Shown in pieces: positions 46,707 through 58,149 of a stretch of 64,000 nt of DNA. Under the pieces are notes generated by a model that did no database searches, had not been told where the DNA came from, and saw only the letters and a list, made by a program, of their open reading frames with translations. Each line of letters opens with the position of its first letter. Position 1 is the stretch's first letter. The DNA is from Coenobita brevimanus (Eukaryota > Arthropoda > Malacostraca > Decapoda > Coenobitidae): positions 8,408,339 to 8,472,338 of the forward strand of contig CM064713.1 in NCBI GenBank assembly GCA_032717465.1, given 5' to 3'. Made by a program: the position numbers and the translations under genes.

Positions 46707-46709
<3 letters not shown>
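45958..46709 (+). repeat. Gypsy-2 3' LTR
   Basis: About 752 bp. Its final bases read CCGAAAC instead of CCGTAACA, a small terminal change at the junction with the following (TA)n (46710-46778). Confidence 0.92.

Positions 46710-46778
<69 letters not shown>
46710..46778. repeat. (AT)n right flank of Gypsy-2
   Basis: About 34 AT units between the LTR end and family R copy 2. Confidence 0.95.
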
Positions 46779-46781
<3 letters not shown>

Positions 46782-47430
46782 ATCCTACATTGCCCCATGA
46801 AGAGCGTGGGAGCCCATAGCTAGGCAGTTGGTCCCAACATTTGTGATGAGAGTGACCAGCCTCACTCATCCCTGAGTGGTATTACATGAGCAATCAACCC
46901 CAACCACCCCTTGGATTATAAACCTTCACCACCTCAATCCCATTGGAGTGCAACAATTACCCACTAAAACCAACAGGTGCCAAAATTTGATTATATGGTT
47001 ACCACCCAGCTTAGTAAATTGTTTCCTGGCGTACAGGAAACCATTTGGCTTGTCACTCAGTGTAGTCACCCACAGGCAGAAGGAAAGAGAAAGAATGAAG
47101 GAAAGACAGTAGAGGGAGTGTTAAGTCACCCTTAGGCAGAAGGACAAGGAAAGAATGAAGGAAAGAAAGACAGAAGAGGATGGAAGGAAAGAAAGATGGA
47201 GGAGAGGAAAGGGCAGACACCCGAGAGCAACATTATTAACTGCTAGCTATGATCTCCAGTCTTTCAAACGCAGTGTGTCCAGGCATCTCAAAATGATCGG
47301 ATCTTGAATTTGGCTCTCTCTTGTAGGCTATTTTGTTTTTCTCTTAGAAGGAGCAGTTATTGCGAGCTCGTGGCCTTTGGTTCCTTCTTCCTAGCATAAA
47401 AAGAAACTACATCGAGTGAGTGGATTGTTA
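46779..47430 (+). repeat. Dispersed repeat family R, copy 2, with LINE-tail insert
   Basis: Aligns with copy 1 (17629-18104) from CCTACATTGCCCCATGA through GCAGACACCCGAGAGCAAC. About 170 bp (47234-47403) absent from copy 1 then intervene, after which the common end (CTACATCGAGTGAGTGGAT) resumes. The extra block starts like the C-terminus of a LINE ORF (YDLQSFKRSVSRHL) and ends in AAAAAGAA, so it is probably a very short 5'-truncated LINE insertion. Confidence 0.55.
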
Positions 47431-47455
47431 GCGCCCCCACCTACCACTGGCTAGC

Positions 47456-47456
47456 T

Positions 47457-47487
<31 letters not shown>

Positions 47488-47500
47488 CATACATACATAC
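47456..47500. repeat. (GA)n-(CATA)n microsatellite
   Basis: About 14 GA units followed by ACAT units. Confidence 0.9.
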
Positions 47501-48112
47501 TGATATAGATATATATCAGAACTTACTCTGTCCGCTTTAATTAATCCATCCACTCATTCGTAAAGAACCAAAGGATATCAGTCATCTCTAACTGTATTTC
47601 ATCAGGTCACACATCAGTGATACCACACTAACTCGCTGCTCGTATCTCGCAGCACTATTTCCCTCCGATCCTCTTTTGAGTATTACGGCATGTTAAGGAA
47701 TATTTTTACGATGCGTATCTCAAGCTGGTTTCCTTCACATTTTACGAGTTTTAATGGAATTTTCTTCTTACTATGACCCACTTTATGAAATAGCTGATTT
47801 CTTATTCAGTCAGCTTCGTTGTTGGGTGTGTAACTGAGGAGAGTATGCCTATGACTGGTTACACTGTGTATGGTGTGGTGTGTTAACTATAACAAAACTG
47901 TATAATGTAGATTTTAAGTAAAATGAAATATGAATGGGCCGTGACGATTTCGCTAAACCACAATCGAGGTGTCGTATTAAAATATTTGACAATCACTGCA
48001 GACCTGTGCTCTTTCACACTAAAACACGCTATAGCTATAGTTTGGTCTGTTACTGGCTTACACACCTGACTTTTTTTTTTTTTTCAAGATATGTTTGTTA
48101 TTATTATTATTA

Positions 48113-48156
<44 letters not shown>

Positions 48157-48789
48157 CATTATCATATATCATTACGATATCATTATTATATTTTATTTTT
48201 TATCTTATTTTATTTTATTATTATTTGGCCTGGAAAGAGAACAAAAAGGAAATGTAATTGAAATGGTGTTAAAAAAAAGAAAATAGGCTACTGAAGTGCT
48301 TCAGTGTATTACATATTGATTACATTTCCATACACTTATGATGGATACATTTCCACACAATGTTGACACTGACAGCTATCAAAGATGCATTTGTCTTAAA
48401 ATATGACATATCTTAATGCCTCTGGGGTAAAAAAAAAAAAATACTATGGTTGACTGAAACAAAGAAGAACTAGAATGTTATATTTATTTTATTTTCTATG
48501 CACTATATGTCTACAATTAGAATGTATGACCCACTTTTCTGATAGGCATCTGAGGTAAACGTCTGATATTAGTCTGTGTTACAACAGGGATGTTATAGAT
48601 ACCGAAGGGGGGCGAGTCATTATATATGGTTACTTGTTGCTGATGTCTTTGTGTTTATATCAGCCTTGCATGATCACTGAACCAACCATTTTTCATCATG
48701 TTATCAACCATCACTTTACAACTTCTTGCTACTTCGTGTGTTCCCCTATCATAAAAAACGCATTTAAAATCAAAGCAAATTATGTTACA
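47501..48789. other. AT-rich DNA, no gene; (ATT)n at 48095-48157
   Basis: A T14 run (48071-48084), an ATT tract of about 20 units and an A13 run near 48431 are the only structured features. Ile-rich open frames here come from the ATT tract. Confidence 0.6.
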
Positions 48790-49057
48790 TTAAATGACTA
48801 TTAAGCCTCTCCTCAACACTCCACTACCCCCACTCCGATCCCTCCCAACACACAGCTACTCCACTACCCCCCCATCCCTCACGTCTCACCCCTCCCACCA
48901 CACAGTTAATCCCACTATCCCCCCAATACATCACCTACCCCGCACGTTCCACCTTTCCTTTACCCCAACACTGTTACCAGATCAAATTCTTTGCCGCTCC
49001 CGCTGCCTTCTACATGGTGTCCCGTGCGGAAATTTCTCCAACTGTACGTGGGTAGGT
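48790..49057 (+). repeat. Dispersed repeat shared with 63480-63640 (inverted)
   Basis: The block GTGTCCCGTGCGGAAATTTC, TCCAACTGTAC (near 49018-49049) recurs inverted near 63486-63516. The preceding C/T-rich 200 bp also aligns loosely with the complement of 63520-63640 (CACTGTTACCAGATCA / CACTGTTACTAGATCA). No termini are visible and the nature is unknown. Confidence 0.45.
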
Positions 49058-50580
49058 GTGAGTTACAACTCTACCATGCACATCATACGTCTCAGTAAGG
49101 CAGTATTAACTGTATATATAGCATTGACACATATATATTTCCCCAAGACTGAAATATATACAGAATTAATATCCTTCTCTCACCCTCCTTCACTCTCTTT
49201 GTGTGCGTCTAAACGTGCTGGTCTTAGCATGTCTGGCCCGCCATCTTTCTCCCACACCACACTCACAGTGAGGTTGACTGGGTCATTTATCTCAACACTA
49301 CAATACATATTCATTAAACATGAATAAACACACTTATGTATATAATATGTATATGTAGCGTAAGACATACTTCATTGCGGAAGTGAGCCAGAACCAGAAC
49401 ATGACTCATCCTTACGACGGTGAGTAAGGAAAAGTCAAAAGAATGAGTAGAATATTCCGAGAGGCTGGGCAGTGTTACAAACACCACTCCAGTCAGTGCT
49501 GCCAACGCTAGCCAGCGAGTGCAACTTCACTGGCAGTGGTGTGCACCCTAATTAGCCCGCCAAGACACGGAAAAACAGTCATCTTTAACTTATCCTTACT
49601 CATTGATGGGACCACCTGGAGACTTCACAATAAGGTAATTTCGTTTGAACGACGAATTGGTGAGTCTTATGTATACTTCATTTTTTCTCTAGCTACAGTA
49701 TAAGAGTTTGGCAGATATTAGGGTCTGAAGTAAGTATATTTTTCCCAAAATCTCAGAAATTCCCCATAAGGAAGAGTGGGCAATGGGGAGAAACCCCTGG
49801 CAGATAAGGGTTAATATGGACTAAAATAGGTCATGGGGACCACTAGATGTAAATAGTGACCAACCACGAATTTGTTTACCTTTAAGGATTTCTAAAATAC
49901 CATCTTCAATTTTCCGTAATATGGATAACTGTAGCAAAAATGGGTAGCACTGCTAGTTGCATGTAAACACATTTTGCCTTAACATTACAATCAGAGGGAG
50001 ACTTAATGTTGTTTTCGTTGTCGAATGGACTGCAGGACAGAAGGTTCCCTTCTCTTGTAGTATACAATCATCCTTCCTGGAGAAGAAGAATAAGTTGCAA
50101 GATATTGTATAAAAAGATTATGGACTGTCAGTGCCAGTGTGTGACTGTGCCCCTCTCCATGTTCTTTCGATAAAATAATATTAATGACCAGGTGGCAACT
50201 GCATTTACTTACCTGTAGAGTTGGCTCCTCTTACTTCTGCTGGATGCAGCAGGGAACTACACCCTCAAACTCGTTGAAATAAATTCAGCCAAAACATTGG
50301 CAGAGCTGGCAAACACGAGTACAATCCTCCCATATCCTTACCCCCATTACTCCTTCTATCTCCTTCCTTTGCTCAACGCTGGTGTCAGCAAGGCAAGTCA
50401 TTCTCTCTACACACAATGCATGAGCAACACCTGGGGACAGCATCTGACCTCTACGAGCTGTGCACTAGCATCTTCTCAACTCTGTGCTACTAGTTTCCAA
50501 GTTGCATGGTAAGCCTGCATCTTGCAGCATGTGCCTTTGTTTCTTTTTTTTGTTTGTTTTTCCTAGTTTCAAGTATGTTA
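49058..50580. other. Unique DNA, no gene recognised
   Basis: Several short featureless frames. I see no element terminus or exon with a convincing protein. Confidence 0.5.
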
Positions 50581-50589
50581 ATTTCTTGT

Positions 50590-51370
50590 TTGCAGCCCCA
50601 CATTGTGCATAGTTTTTCATTCGGTATGACTGCAGTGGTTTGCTTCCACCATGCTAGGTTCTCAGGGATTGGACTGCCGTCTTACTATACGACGTCTGAA
50701 AATACGTTTTTCAGCGTAGCTGCTGGCTCCTCATGAAGCACAGATTTCATCAAGTACGGCAGGCTTCCTCTACCGCACAGTGCTCGTCCAAGTCTGCTTG
50801 CATGGAGGTATGGCATGTTTTGTTCCATTTGTATTATTATTCGTAGTTAAAAGCTTTTTGGCTTAATTACCTTAAGCCCCAAGGCCCATACAGTGGTCTG
50901 TCTGTCCAAGCATGATGAGCAAATTCCATCATGCTATACTTTTCCTCTCAGGACAGATTTTAGATTTTTACTTCTGATAATGTCAAGACAGTGCAGTTTT
51001 TAGTATGCTGTTTGAACATATGGTTCACAATTTCTTCACTGTATTCTAGCTAGACAGAATTCTTCTGTCATGCTATGTTTACTGAGGATAAAATTGGTCT
51101 AGTATTGTATGAAATGTGTTGCTTACACCACTGTGCACAGTTTTCAGTCCAAATGGGCACGACGAGCTATTTCCATCATGCCACGCTCTCCCTTGTTTTC
51201 CCAAGGCTCCAGTCATTGTTTTCTCCTGACAGATAATTGAGCATTAGTTCCAAGTTAATTTGGTCCTTCTGGCCCATATGGCACACAGTGTTTACACTAA
51301 GCCAGTACTGTGAATTGCCGTCACTGCCTTAGCCCCGGGGCTCAGACCATAGTTTTACTTTTTAAGGCTT
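50590..51370. repeat. Degenerate tandem units of about 240-290 bp
   Basis: Similar blocks starting near 50605, 50893 and 51137 share an opening like GTGCACAGTTTTCAGTCC, a TATGA/ATGATGAGC middle and TTCCATCATGCTA. Partial units follow near 51283 and 51350. Divergence is high and the alignment was by eye. The block may be the 5' part of the DIRS-like element that follows. Confidence 0.3.
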
Positions 51371-51899
51371 AGTTTGGTGATTGCCTTCTCCACATGGTGT
51401 GGAGCTTGCAATCCACATGTGCCTGGCAGGCTACCTCCTTCCCAATTTGTTTGCCCTAGGTCATGTTCACCCAGGTCTCTGGCCTAAAGTTCCTGCCATG
51501 ATTTTTTTCATGGGTAATTCAGTGTTCATACTTTCTTTGTTCTCGACCACGTGGATGCCGACCCCCACCTGCCGCTCCTCTAGCAATAGGGGTGGGCAAC
51601 ACCTGTTTACCTTCCTATGAGGAGTTTTCCTGCTTAATCCTCTTCCCCCCTCTACCTGCCAATCTCCCACTCCTATTTGTCCCTGGGATTTTGTTTCATT
51701 TTTTGGGCATGTGGCTAGGGAGGTTGCCTTGAGCAGAACTTCCCTTAGCCCCACGTGGAGAGCGACAGGGGAAAGGGGAGAAGGTAGCAGCCCTTTGTTT
51801 CTAACATCTGTGATTCTCTGTATCCCTCATTCTCATGCTGACGTTCCCCATCCAAGGTCGGCCTGCTCCTTCGGAAGATGTTCTGGGAGGTTAGGTAGG

Positions 51900-53400
51900 G
51901 ATGGCCATATGCTTTGTAAGTTTCACACCTGATGTATGGAGGGCTATGTCTTCACTTTCCATTGTTGTGGTACCTGCTATCCGTGGTGTGACACCCTGTC
52001 AATTGCTGACAACTTGGACAGTCTCCTAGAATACACCAACTTTGTAGCCCATTGGAAGCGGGCTCAAAAGTCAGCAGCCCACCATAAAGGAAGCAGTCTG
52101 ATGTGATGGCTATTAAACTTGGTTTCTGCTTGTGAAGGATGTCCAGTCACATAGCTGCATCCTTCAACACCACTGCCTGGTCTAATGAGGTACAATTAGA
52201 GGACAATACAGCAGTCAGGGATGGAGATGTAACACCACTACCCCTGATGATGCCCGTGCAACTGTGGTATCAAACAAGAAATTCATTACCTGGCCACTCC
52301 AGCCATCCAGAGCAAAGAGATAGGCGAACAAAGGCCATGACACCCATACACACCCACTACACTGTCTCCCAAACCATAGTAAGAACCTCACTCACCACCA
52401 CCAATAATCCCTGCAGTGGAGGGTGACTGAGGAGACCGATTGCTACCAATATTCAGCCTCTCTCACCTCACTGACCCACCTCACCTTACTCCCATGTCTC
52501 TATTCCTCCACGTACTAGGTGCTGGTATTCCCTAAGGCCCACTTCATCAGTGTCCTCTCTCTCCTCATCCCTGGCTTCTGGTCAGTCACTTGGCTGGGAG
52601 TCCAAACCAGGTTCTCTGGTCCACCAGGGGAACAGTCCCCAACCCTCTTTAAACAACTACACAACCTTTTATTTGCAGGGGGAAGGGAACAAGGAGGACG
52701 AGACGGGCAAACCTAGCAAAGACCAACTGCTTCTTAACTGGCAGTTACTCCAAAAGTGTTGGAAGCTGTTTGTGCCGGTCTCATCCATCAAAACCTTCAT
52801 GGAGCATTTGGACAAATCATTGCGAGAATGCCAAAACATAGAACAATGATGGGTCTTAACGGTGGAGGAAACCATGGAAGTCCAGTTCCCACCTATCTGG
52901 CTCATGATGGTGCAACCGAGAGCAGGCATTTCACGATCAATGCCACAGCCTTCACACATGCCTACAGTGGTGAGGTAACTGCCATACCTTCTACTGAAGA
53001 AGATGGCATCATTCAACTAACGGTTTCAGAGGACAACACTGCAGCATTGATGGTGATGACCTCCTTCTGGGCCAAGTGGGAACTCGACACACGACATTTG
53101 GAAAGGGGCAATGTTCTCAGAGTAGTTCACTCTCTCTTTGTCGCCAACCTACTTCCTGCCATGCCTGGAGGAATGGACTGACTCTTGCAAAGTTCCTAAA
53201 ACGGTCAGACATATTCAATTCCCAGTGTCAGCGAAAAGCAGCGAAACCGTCATCATTTCTCATCTCTCAGAATATTAGTTCTTGTCACTCACGTTCTGTG
53301 CTGGTACTCGCATCTCAGTTTCAACAAGTTTTAAAAATTTACTTGCTGTTAATCTCCATTGCAGAAAGTGACAGACTGCATTAACCAGAGCAACATGGCA
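51900..53400 (+). pseudogene. Possible DIRS-like gag region, decayed
   Basis: A short stretch near 51945-52105 reads as coding: FHCCGTCYPWCDTLS then NLDSLLEYTNFVAHWKRAQK. It resembles the Cys-containing gag of DIRS-like elements in tone but is not diagnostic. A 141-codon frame at 52756-53181 has no recognised domain. The link rests mainly on the RT that follows in the same orientation. Low certainty. Confidence 0.25.
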
Positions 53401-53639
53401 TTCATCACGATGAAGTGAGTGGCAAGGGAAGCAATCATCTGAGGGGCTCCCTTTTTTCCTAACCAGGTCCTGTTTGCATACATAGAGGAGGAATATACTC
53501 CCCTCCCATGTACCATACACCTACTGTCTGTGCTCTAACCTCTCTCATACGGTGAAGGTCGCCTTCTCCTCATCACTACAAGCTCTCCAAGTGTACCAGA
53601 CTTGACGACAAGGCACCAGCCTTGTCACTGAAAACATTC

Positions 53640-54946
53640 AGCATGGCAAAATGGCACAAAGGCCCCTACTTTTCAAAACTTAACTTTAGTAAAGGAGTGT
53701 CATACAACAAGTACTAATCTAGAAGGCTTACTTACTCACCAGTCAATAAGCTGGCCTATCGGTCTTTGCTTAGCTCATCGTGTCTTCATCAGACATACAA
53801 AGGTGTTGGTGCATCATATGGTGTCAGAGGGGATTAACGAATTAATGTATCTCAATGACTGGCGTCTTGCAGCAGCCACCAAGGAGGAGTGTCCCGAAAA
53901 TACAAGTGAAGTAATTAAGTCATGTGGAGAGCTCGGCTTCAAAATCAATAGAGAAAATCTCTGTTGACCCCTGTGAAGCAAGTAATCTGATTAAGTCTGG
54001 AGCAGGACACCAGTCAAGTATGAGTGCGTCATTCCCCGGACAGTCCATGTTGCCTTTGGGAAAATTGTTTAGGACAGTTCATGCCAACCTGAAGTCATGA
54101 AGACATGAGGAGTCACTGCTGTTGGCAATGAACTTGGCAGGTTGTGCCACTACCACCTACCTCGGGAAGTAAAGGTGATCCCAGCAGAAAGGATGTTGCT
54201 CAGGAAACATGCTCTATCCAATTCCTGCGAGCCTCAGGACATTACTTTGATGATGGATGGTGCCAGACTCCTATGATTGTAACCAATGCCTAAGACCTGG
54301 GAGGGCATTCTGTCATGAATGGGGCACCAACAGCTGGGGGCTTGGACAAAGACAGAATGTGTCAAGCACATAAATATCAGGGAACTAAGGGTAATGAAAA
54401 GGCAGAAATAAGTAGCGGTGCATTGCATGAAATAGTATGAGATGCAAGGTCTTAGCCCTTCTTAACACAGAACAAATCCACTGGCTAACTCAAAATCGTT
54501 GTTGCTACCGGTCGGCTCAGGATTTTGTGGGGAGAAGAACCAAGGGGCCAATGCATATCCAAGATGCACTGTACGCTGACAAGTGGTCCGAATGCGATTG
54601 AGGAGGACTGGATGAAGTCGACACTCATATAATTGTTTCCCTCACCTGCATCCAAAGTTCTCCTAAATGTAGTTAGTGATTTCAGCCTTGATTGTGAGAA
54701 ATCTGGTCTTAGTACCAGAGTGATGTAAAGGATAAGCCCCAACCCATTGCCTCTGGGGATGGTATGCCTCACCAACCCCATAACTGAGAAGCTCCAAGGA
54801 ACACTGATGTTTTACACATAATATTTCTCCAGCGGGTTTTATCCTCCGATAAATTTCGTGGAGGATTTGCTACAAACATTGTGGGTCTCCTCCACCAATC
54901 CCTATAGATTGCTTTCCTCTGCTTCTGAGCGGAATAGAGAGGCCTT
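53640..54946 (+). pseudogene. DIRS-like reverse transcriptase/RNase H, decayed
   Basis: Around 53750-53960 the plus strand reads PIGLCLAHRVFI, HHMVSEGINELMYLNDWRLA and SCGELGFKINREKS. These match the DIRS-type RT signature (LPFGL..AP..F, YLDDW, LGF..N..KS), with the catalytic YLDDW mutated to YLNDW. Near 54360-54400 another frame gives HINIRELRVMKR, the RNase H hallmark (HIN..EL) of DIRS-group elements. A downstream YPPINFV segment (near 54840) fits the stretch before the recombinase. It is full of stops and shifts and ends at the piggyBac derivative at 54947. Confidence 0.65.
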
Positions 54947-56732
54947 TTAACCCTTACACCGCGGGCATGTTTCCCAATGTTTTGCGTCTCCAGCGGCGTT
55001 TTTCGGGCTCCGACAGACTCTCAAAAAATATTTGCCAAAAATCAGTTATTAGTCCTAGAATATTAAAATTAAATATGCATATGGCACATACCTTCGGCTT
55101 TCTCCTGGGATGTTTGTTGAGCCTTCGTCGATTACCGTAGAACTTTTGGAGACCTCTGAAGTTGGGTAACGAAGTCTCCACTTTACACTTTCCGACAACC
55201 CATAATATGATTACCACAGCCAGATATTTACACTATAAACACTACTCTATGATTATCAAGTAGTTTCGGATCCATACTCCAAATAAAAACCACAGGGAAA
55301 GCAATGAAAATTACGAGCACGTATGACCTTCCCACTTGCGCTAGTTCGCTGTTGGTATTCTGTCATTTATTATTCATAAAACCCCTCACACTTTATATTT
55401 CTATTACCATATAACACTTATATATATCTGGAGTCTTTATCCATAAGTTTCCTTAAGTAGTATTAGTTTATTGTCACTGTAGGAATTCAATTTCTTTCAG
55501 TAAAATACGTAGCATTCACTTTCTCGTCCTGTATACTAGCATTGAGATTGAATGTCACTTTCACCTTCACTCTCATAACTCATAGTATTCAGACATGCTA
55601 AAGTGAAACTTTCACTTTCATTACTCCTCGGGTATATACTCGTATTCTTATAATACTACTCATTTACATTTCTATTTACGTTCTCTATTTTATTTACGTT
55701 ATTTACATTTCTATTTTATTTACACTGTTATGCACTGTCACTTGAAGTAACTTATAAAACTATTTTCCACTGTTCACTTATATTTACATTCATTACTTTC
55801 ACTTGCTGTTTACACATTATTTACAAATTATTTACAATTCCACTTCCACTGTTTTACTCAAGAGAAAGATCGTAGTTACTCTTTTATCAATTGTCAGCCC
55901 TTTACCTCTTTCCACACGAGGTTTAGTAGGAGGTAAAGATCACTGGACCCTTTGCATGGGGGTGAAAAGTCCCTGAAGTCACCAAGAGCAAACAGACGTA
56001 CCTCCACATCGGAAGATGAGAGTAAACTGATAAGGGTGGGCCGGGGTGGTGGCCTACCTGGGGAAATCATTACTGCCAACGTTAGCCTCTTGACAGCAGC
56101 TAATATATAGCAGTGAAATGATTGGCAGGAAATCTAGACAATACATTATAAATTAGGTAGTTCCAGGTGAATGTAAATATCTCTTAGGCTTCTCCCTTCC
56201 CTCCTTATATGTATATTTATTACGAAAATAGATTATACGGCACATTTCAAGGGGAAATAAACAGCGAAAATTAGCGAACGAGTGCACGTGAGGTGTTGTC
56301 AGGTGATAAATAGCCAATTCCAGGTGTATGGCACTCTCACTTACCTTATTTCTTTCTTGTATATATTATTTGGTATAAGAATAGGGCATAGGGCTTATTT
56401 CAATGGATGAAATCAGTGAAAAATTCCAGGGAAGATTTACTCAGTGTAGCACGGCCGGGCAGGCGAGAGGATAGTTGGTAATGAAGGGGGGTTAGGGAGG
56501 GGAGTCAAGAACAGGGAGAAATGGCTAAATTGTCAACAATGGATGGGAGTACAGATGAGATTAGGAGTGCTGACTAGTGTTGGACATTGGCAGTACTGAT
56601 AGATGATACAAGCCACCACTTGGAAGCCCGGGTGAATTCAAAATAACACAAAATCACAAAAGCGACGCCCTTCGGTATGATCCCTTGCTCCCAAGCATCA
56701 CGAAAGTGACGCCCCGCGGTTAAGGGGTTTAA
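54947..56732 (-). mobile_element. piggyBac family 2 derivative, copy Y (in DIRS-like element)
   Basis: 1,786 bp between TTAA 54947-54950 and 56729-56732. It is related to copy X over the whole length but inverted. The minus strand starts TTAAACCCCTTAACCGCGG and has paired subterminal repeats (GGGCGTC...TTTTGTGAT). It retains a start-region relic (complement of about 55880-55950) with no usable transposase. Its right-hand TTAA is shared with MITE F. Confidence 0.75.
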
Positions 56733-57489
56733 TCCAAGGCATCTCATCGCTGTATGGGTATGTCGCAACATTTTGTCACAGCTAGACCCGTCAACGTACT
56801 GGTATGTCGTGCAATTGCAAGGTTCATAATTTGCACAATTTTCAATTTTCGCACGTGATTTTTGGCACGTATACATGGGACACCTTCCTCTATTCCTCTA
56901 CAAGATGCCAGGCAGAGACAATGCCTTATCCCACATGACCTCCCCCCCCCCCGCACACCATTGTCTCTGCAATTCACCTGTTACAAGTGACCTGGCCAAT
57001 AAAGACATTCAGGGCCAGAGTGATTCCCCAATCGATGACAATATGGAGGAGTTTACATAGCATTAGAGAAAGAAACAGTCAGAAATGATGATCAGGTAAT
57101 GTCATCAAAAAAGGTCAGGTATGTTGATGTGTTAGTGAGTGAAACAATGCTTATATTGCCTATGTTTCTGTTTGAAAACTAATATACTCTCGTACTACAT
57201 ATAAATTCGTACCAAATAAATAAATAAATACCGTTTATGAGTGGTGTGGAATAGTTACCCTCCCATAGAACTCGTTTTCTTTGGAGCTAGCCCGATAGAA
57301 AACACAGTAAGGTAAGGAGGTACTGCTACCTGTATCGAGTATTTTAAACCTCAGGTGAGTGGTTTCTCTATGAATTTTCAATGTTTCTCACCAAAAGTGG
57401 AGGTTTGAGCCAAAAAAAAATTTTTCCAAAAATTGATTGGGACTGAGGGGAGTCAGTGGTGGAAAATCAGTCAAGACGTGACGCTTTAA
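56729..57489 (+). mobile_element. TTAA MITE family 1, copy F
   Basis: 761 bp between TTAA 56729-56732 (shared with copy Y) and 57486-57489, in the same orientation as D and E. The terminal 30 bp on both sides are more mutated than in other copies, but internal landmarks (TTGCACAATTTTCAATTT, the C-rich run near 56942 and the poly(A) near 57411) are all present. Confidence 0.65.
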
Positions 57490-57504
57490 TAGCGGAGTCC
57501 CAGG

Positions 57505-58108
57505 TCCTGTCATTACCTCCAGTAAGGAGGTTATGTTTTACCCCTGCATTGGTTTGTTTGTTTGTCTGTCTGTCTGCCTTTCTCTTAGTTGGATTACTCA
57601 AAGAGTTATCAATATTGACGAAATTTTGTAGAACTGTGGGCCATGGGCCAAGGAATAAATGATTAAATTGTGGCCCGGATCCGGAGTATCCCGTACAATA
57701 TTCTCCAAAAATTCCCAATGAATTTCAATGAAATTTTGTGGAAAGGTGCACCAAGGACCAAGAAAGAATTGATTAAATTTGGGGTAATATCTGGATGCTA
57801 TATCCACGGATCCGGATCCGGCATTACTCAAAAAGTTGTGAACAGATTTTGATGAATTATGTGGAAGGGTGGGCAATTGGCCGAGGAAGAAAGGGTAAAA
57901 TTTAGGGGTGTATCCGGATCCGGATCCAGATTATCCCGCACAATATCTTGAAAAGTTCTGTGATTTTCAGTGAGATTTTGTGGGAATGTGGGCCATGGAC
58001 CAACAAAGAACTTATTGAATTTTGGGACGGATCCATATTCGAATTCTTTTTAATGGCAATGGCATTGGCGAAGGTATGTGCTCTATGAACACTTTCTAGT
58101 TTCTATCG
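57505..58108 (+). mobile_element. CCTCC-terminal element with 118-bp tandem repeats
   Basis: Starts ATTACCTCCAGTAAGGAGG and ends GCATTGGCGAAGGTATG, an imperfect inverted pair. After a (TTTG/TCTG)n stretch (57547-57577) come four degenerate units of about 118 bp (near 57591, 57705, 57828 and 57947). Each has AAATTTTGTGG, GGGCCATGGACCAAG, GATTAAATTTTGG and GGATCCGGATCC. I know this kind of sequence as widespread in marine animals, but not its class. Confidence 0.5.
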
Positions 58109-58149
58109 AATTTGGTACACACAAAAGACAGGATGAGGACTGTTTTAGA

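Larger units (their letters stand above)
40534..46709 (+). mobile_element. Gypsy-2: Gmr1-like element with INT before RT
   Basis: 6.18 kb with LTRs of about 752 bp (TGTTAC...GTAACA) that differ by eye at only about six to eight positions, so it is a recent insertion. Domain order is gag, protease, integrase, RT, RNase H. Ordinary Gypsy elements have integrase last. The integrase-first order within Ty3/Gypsy is the hallmark of the Gmr1 group, first described from fish and other deuterostomes. The element lies in an (AT)n tract, so its target duplication (probably TATAT) cannot be proven. Confidence 0.9.
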
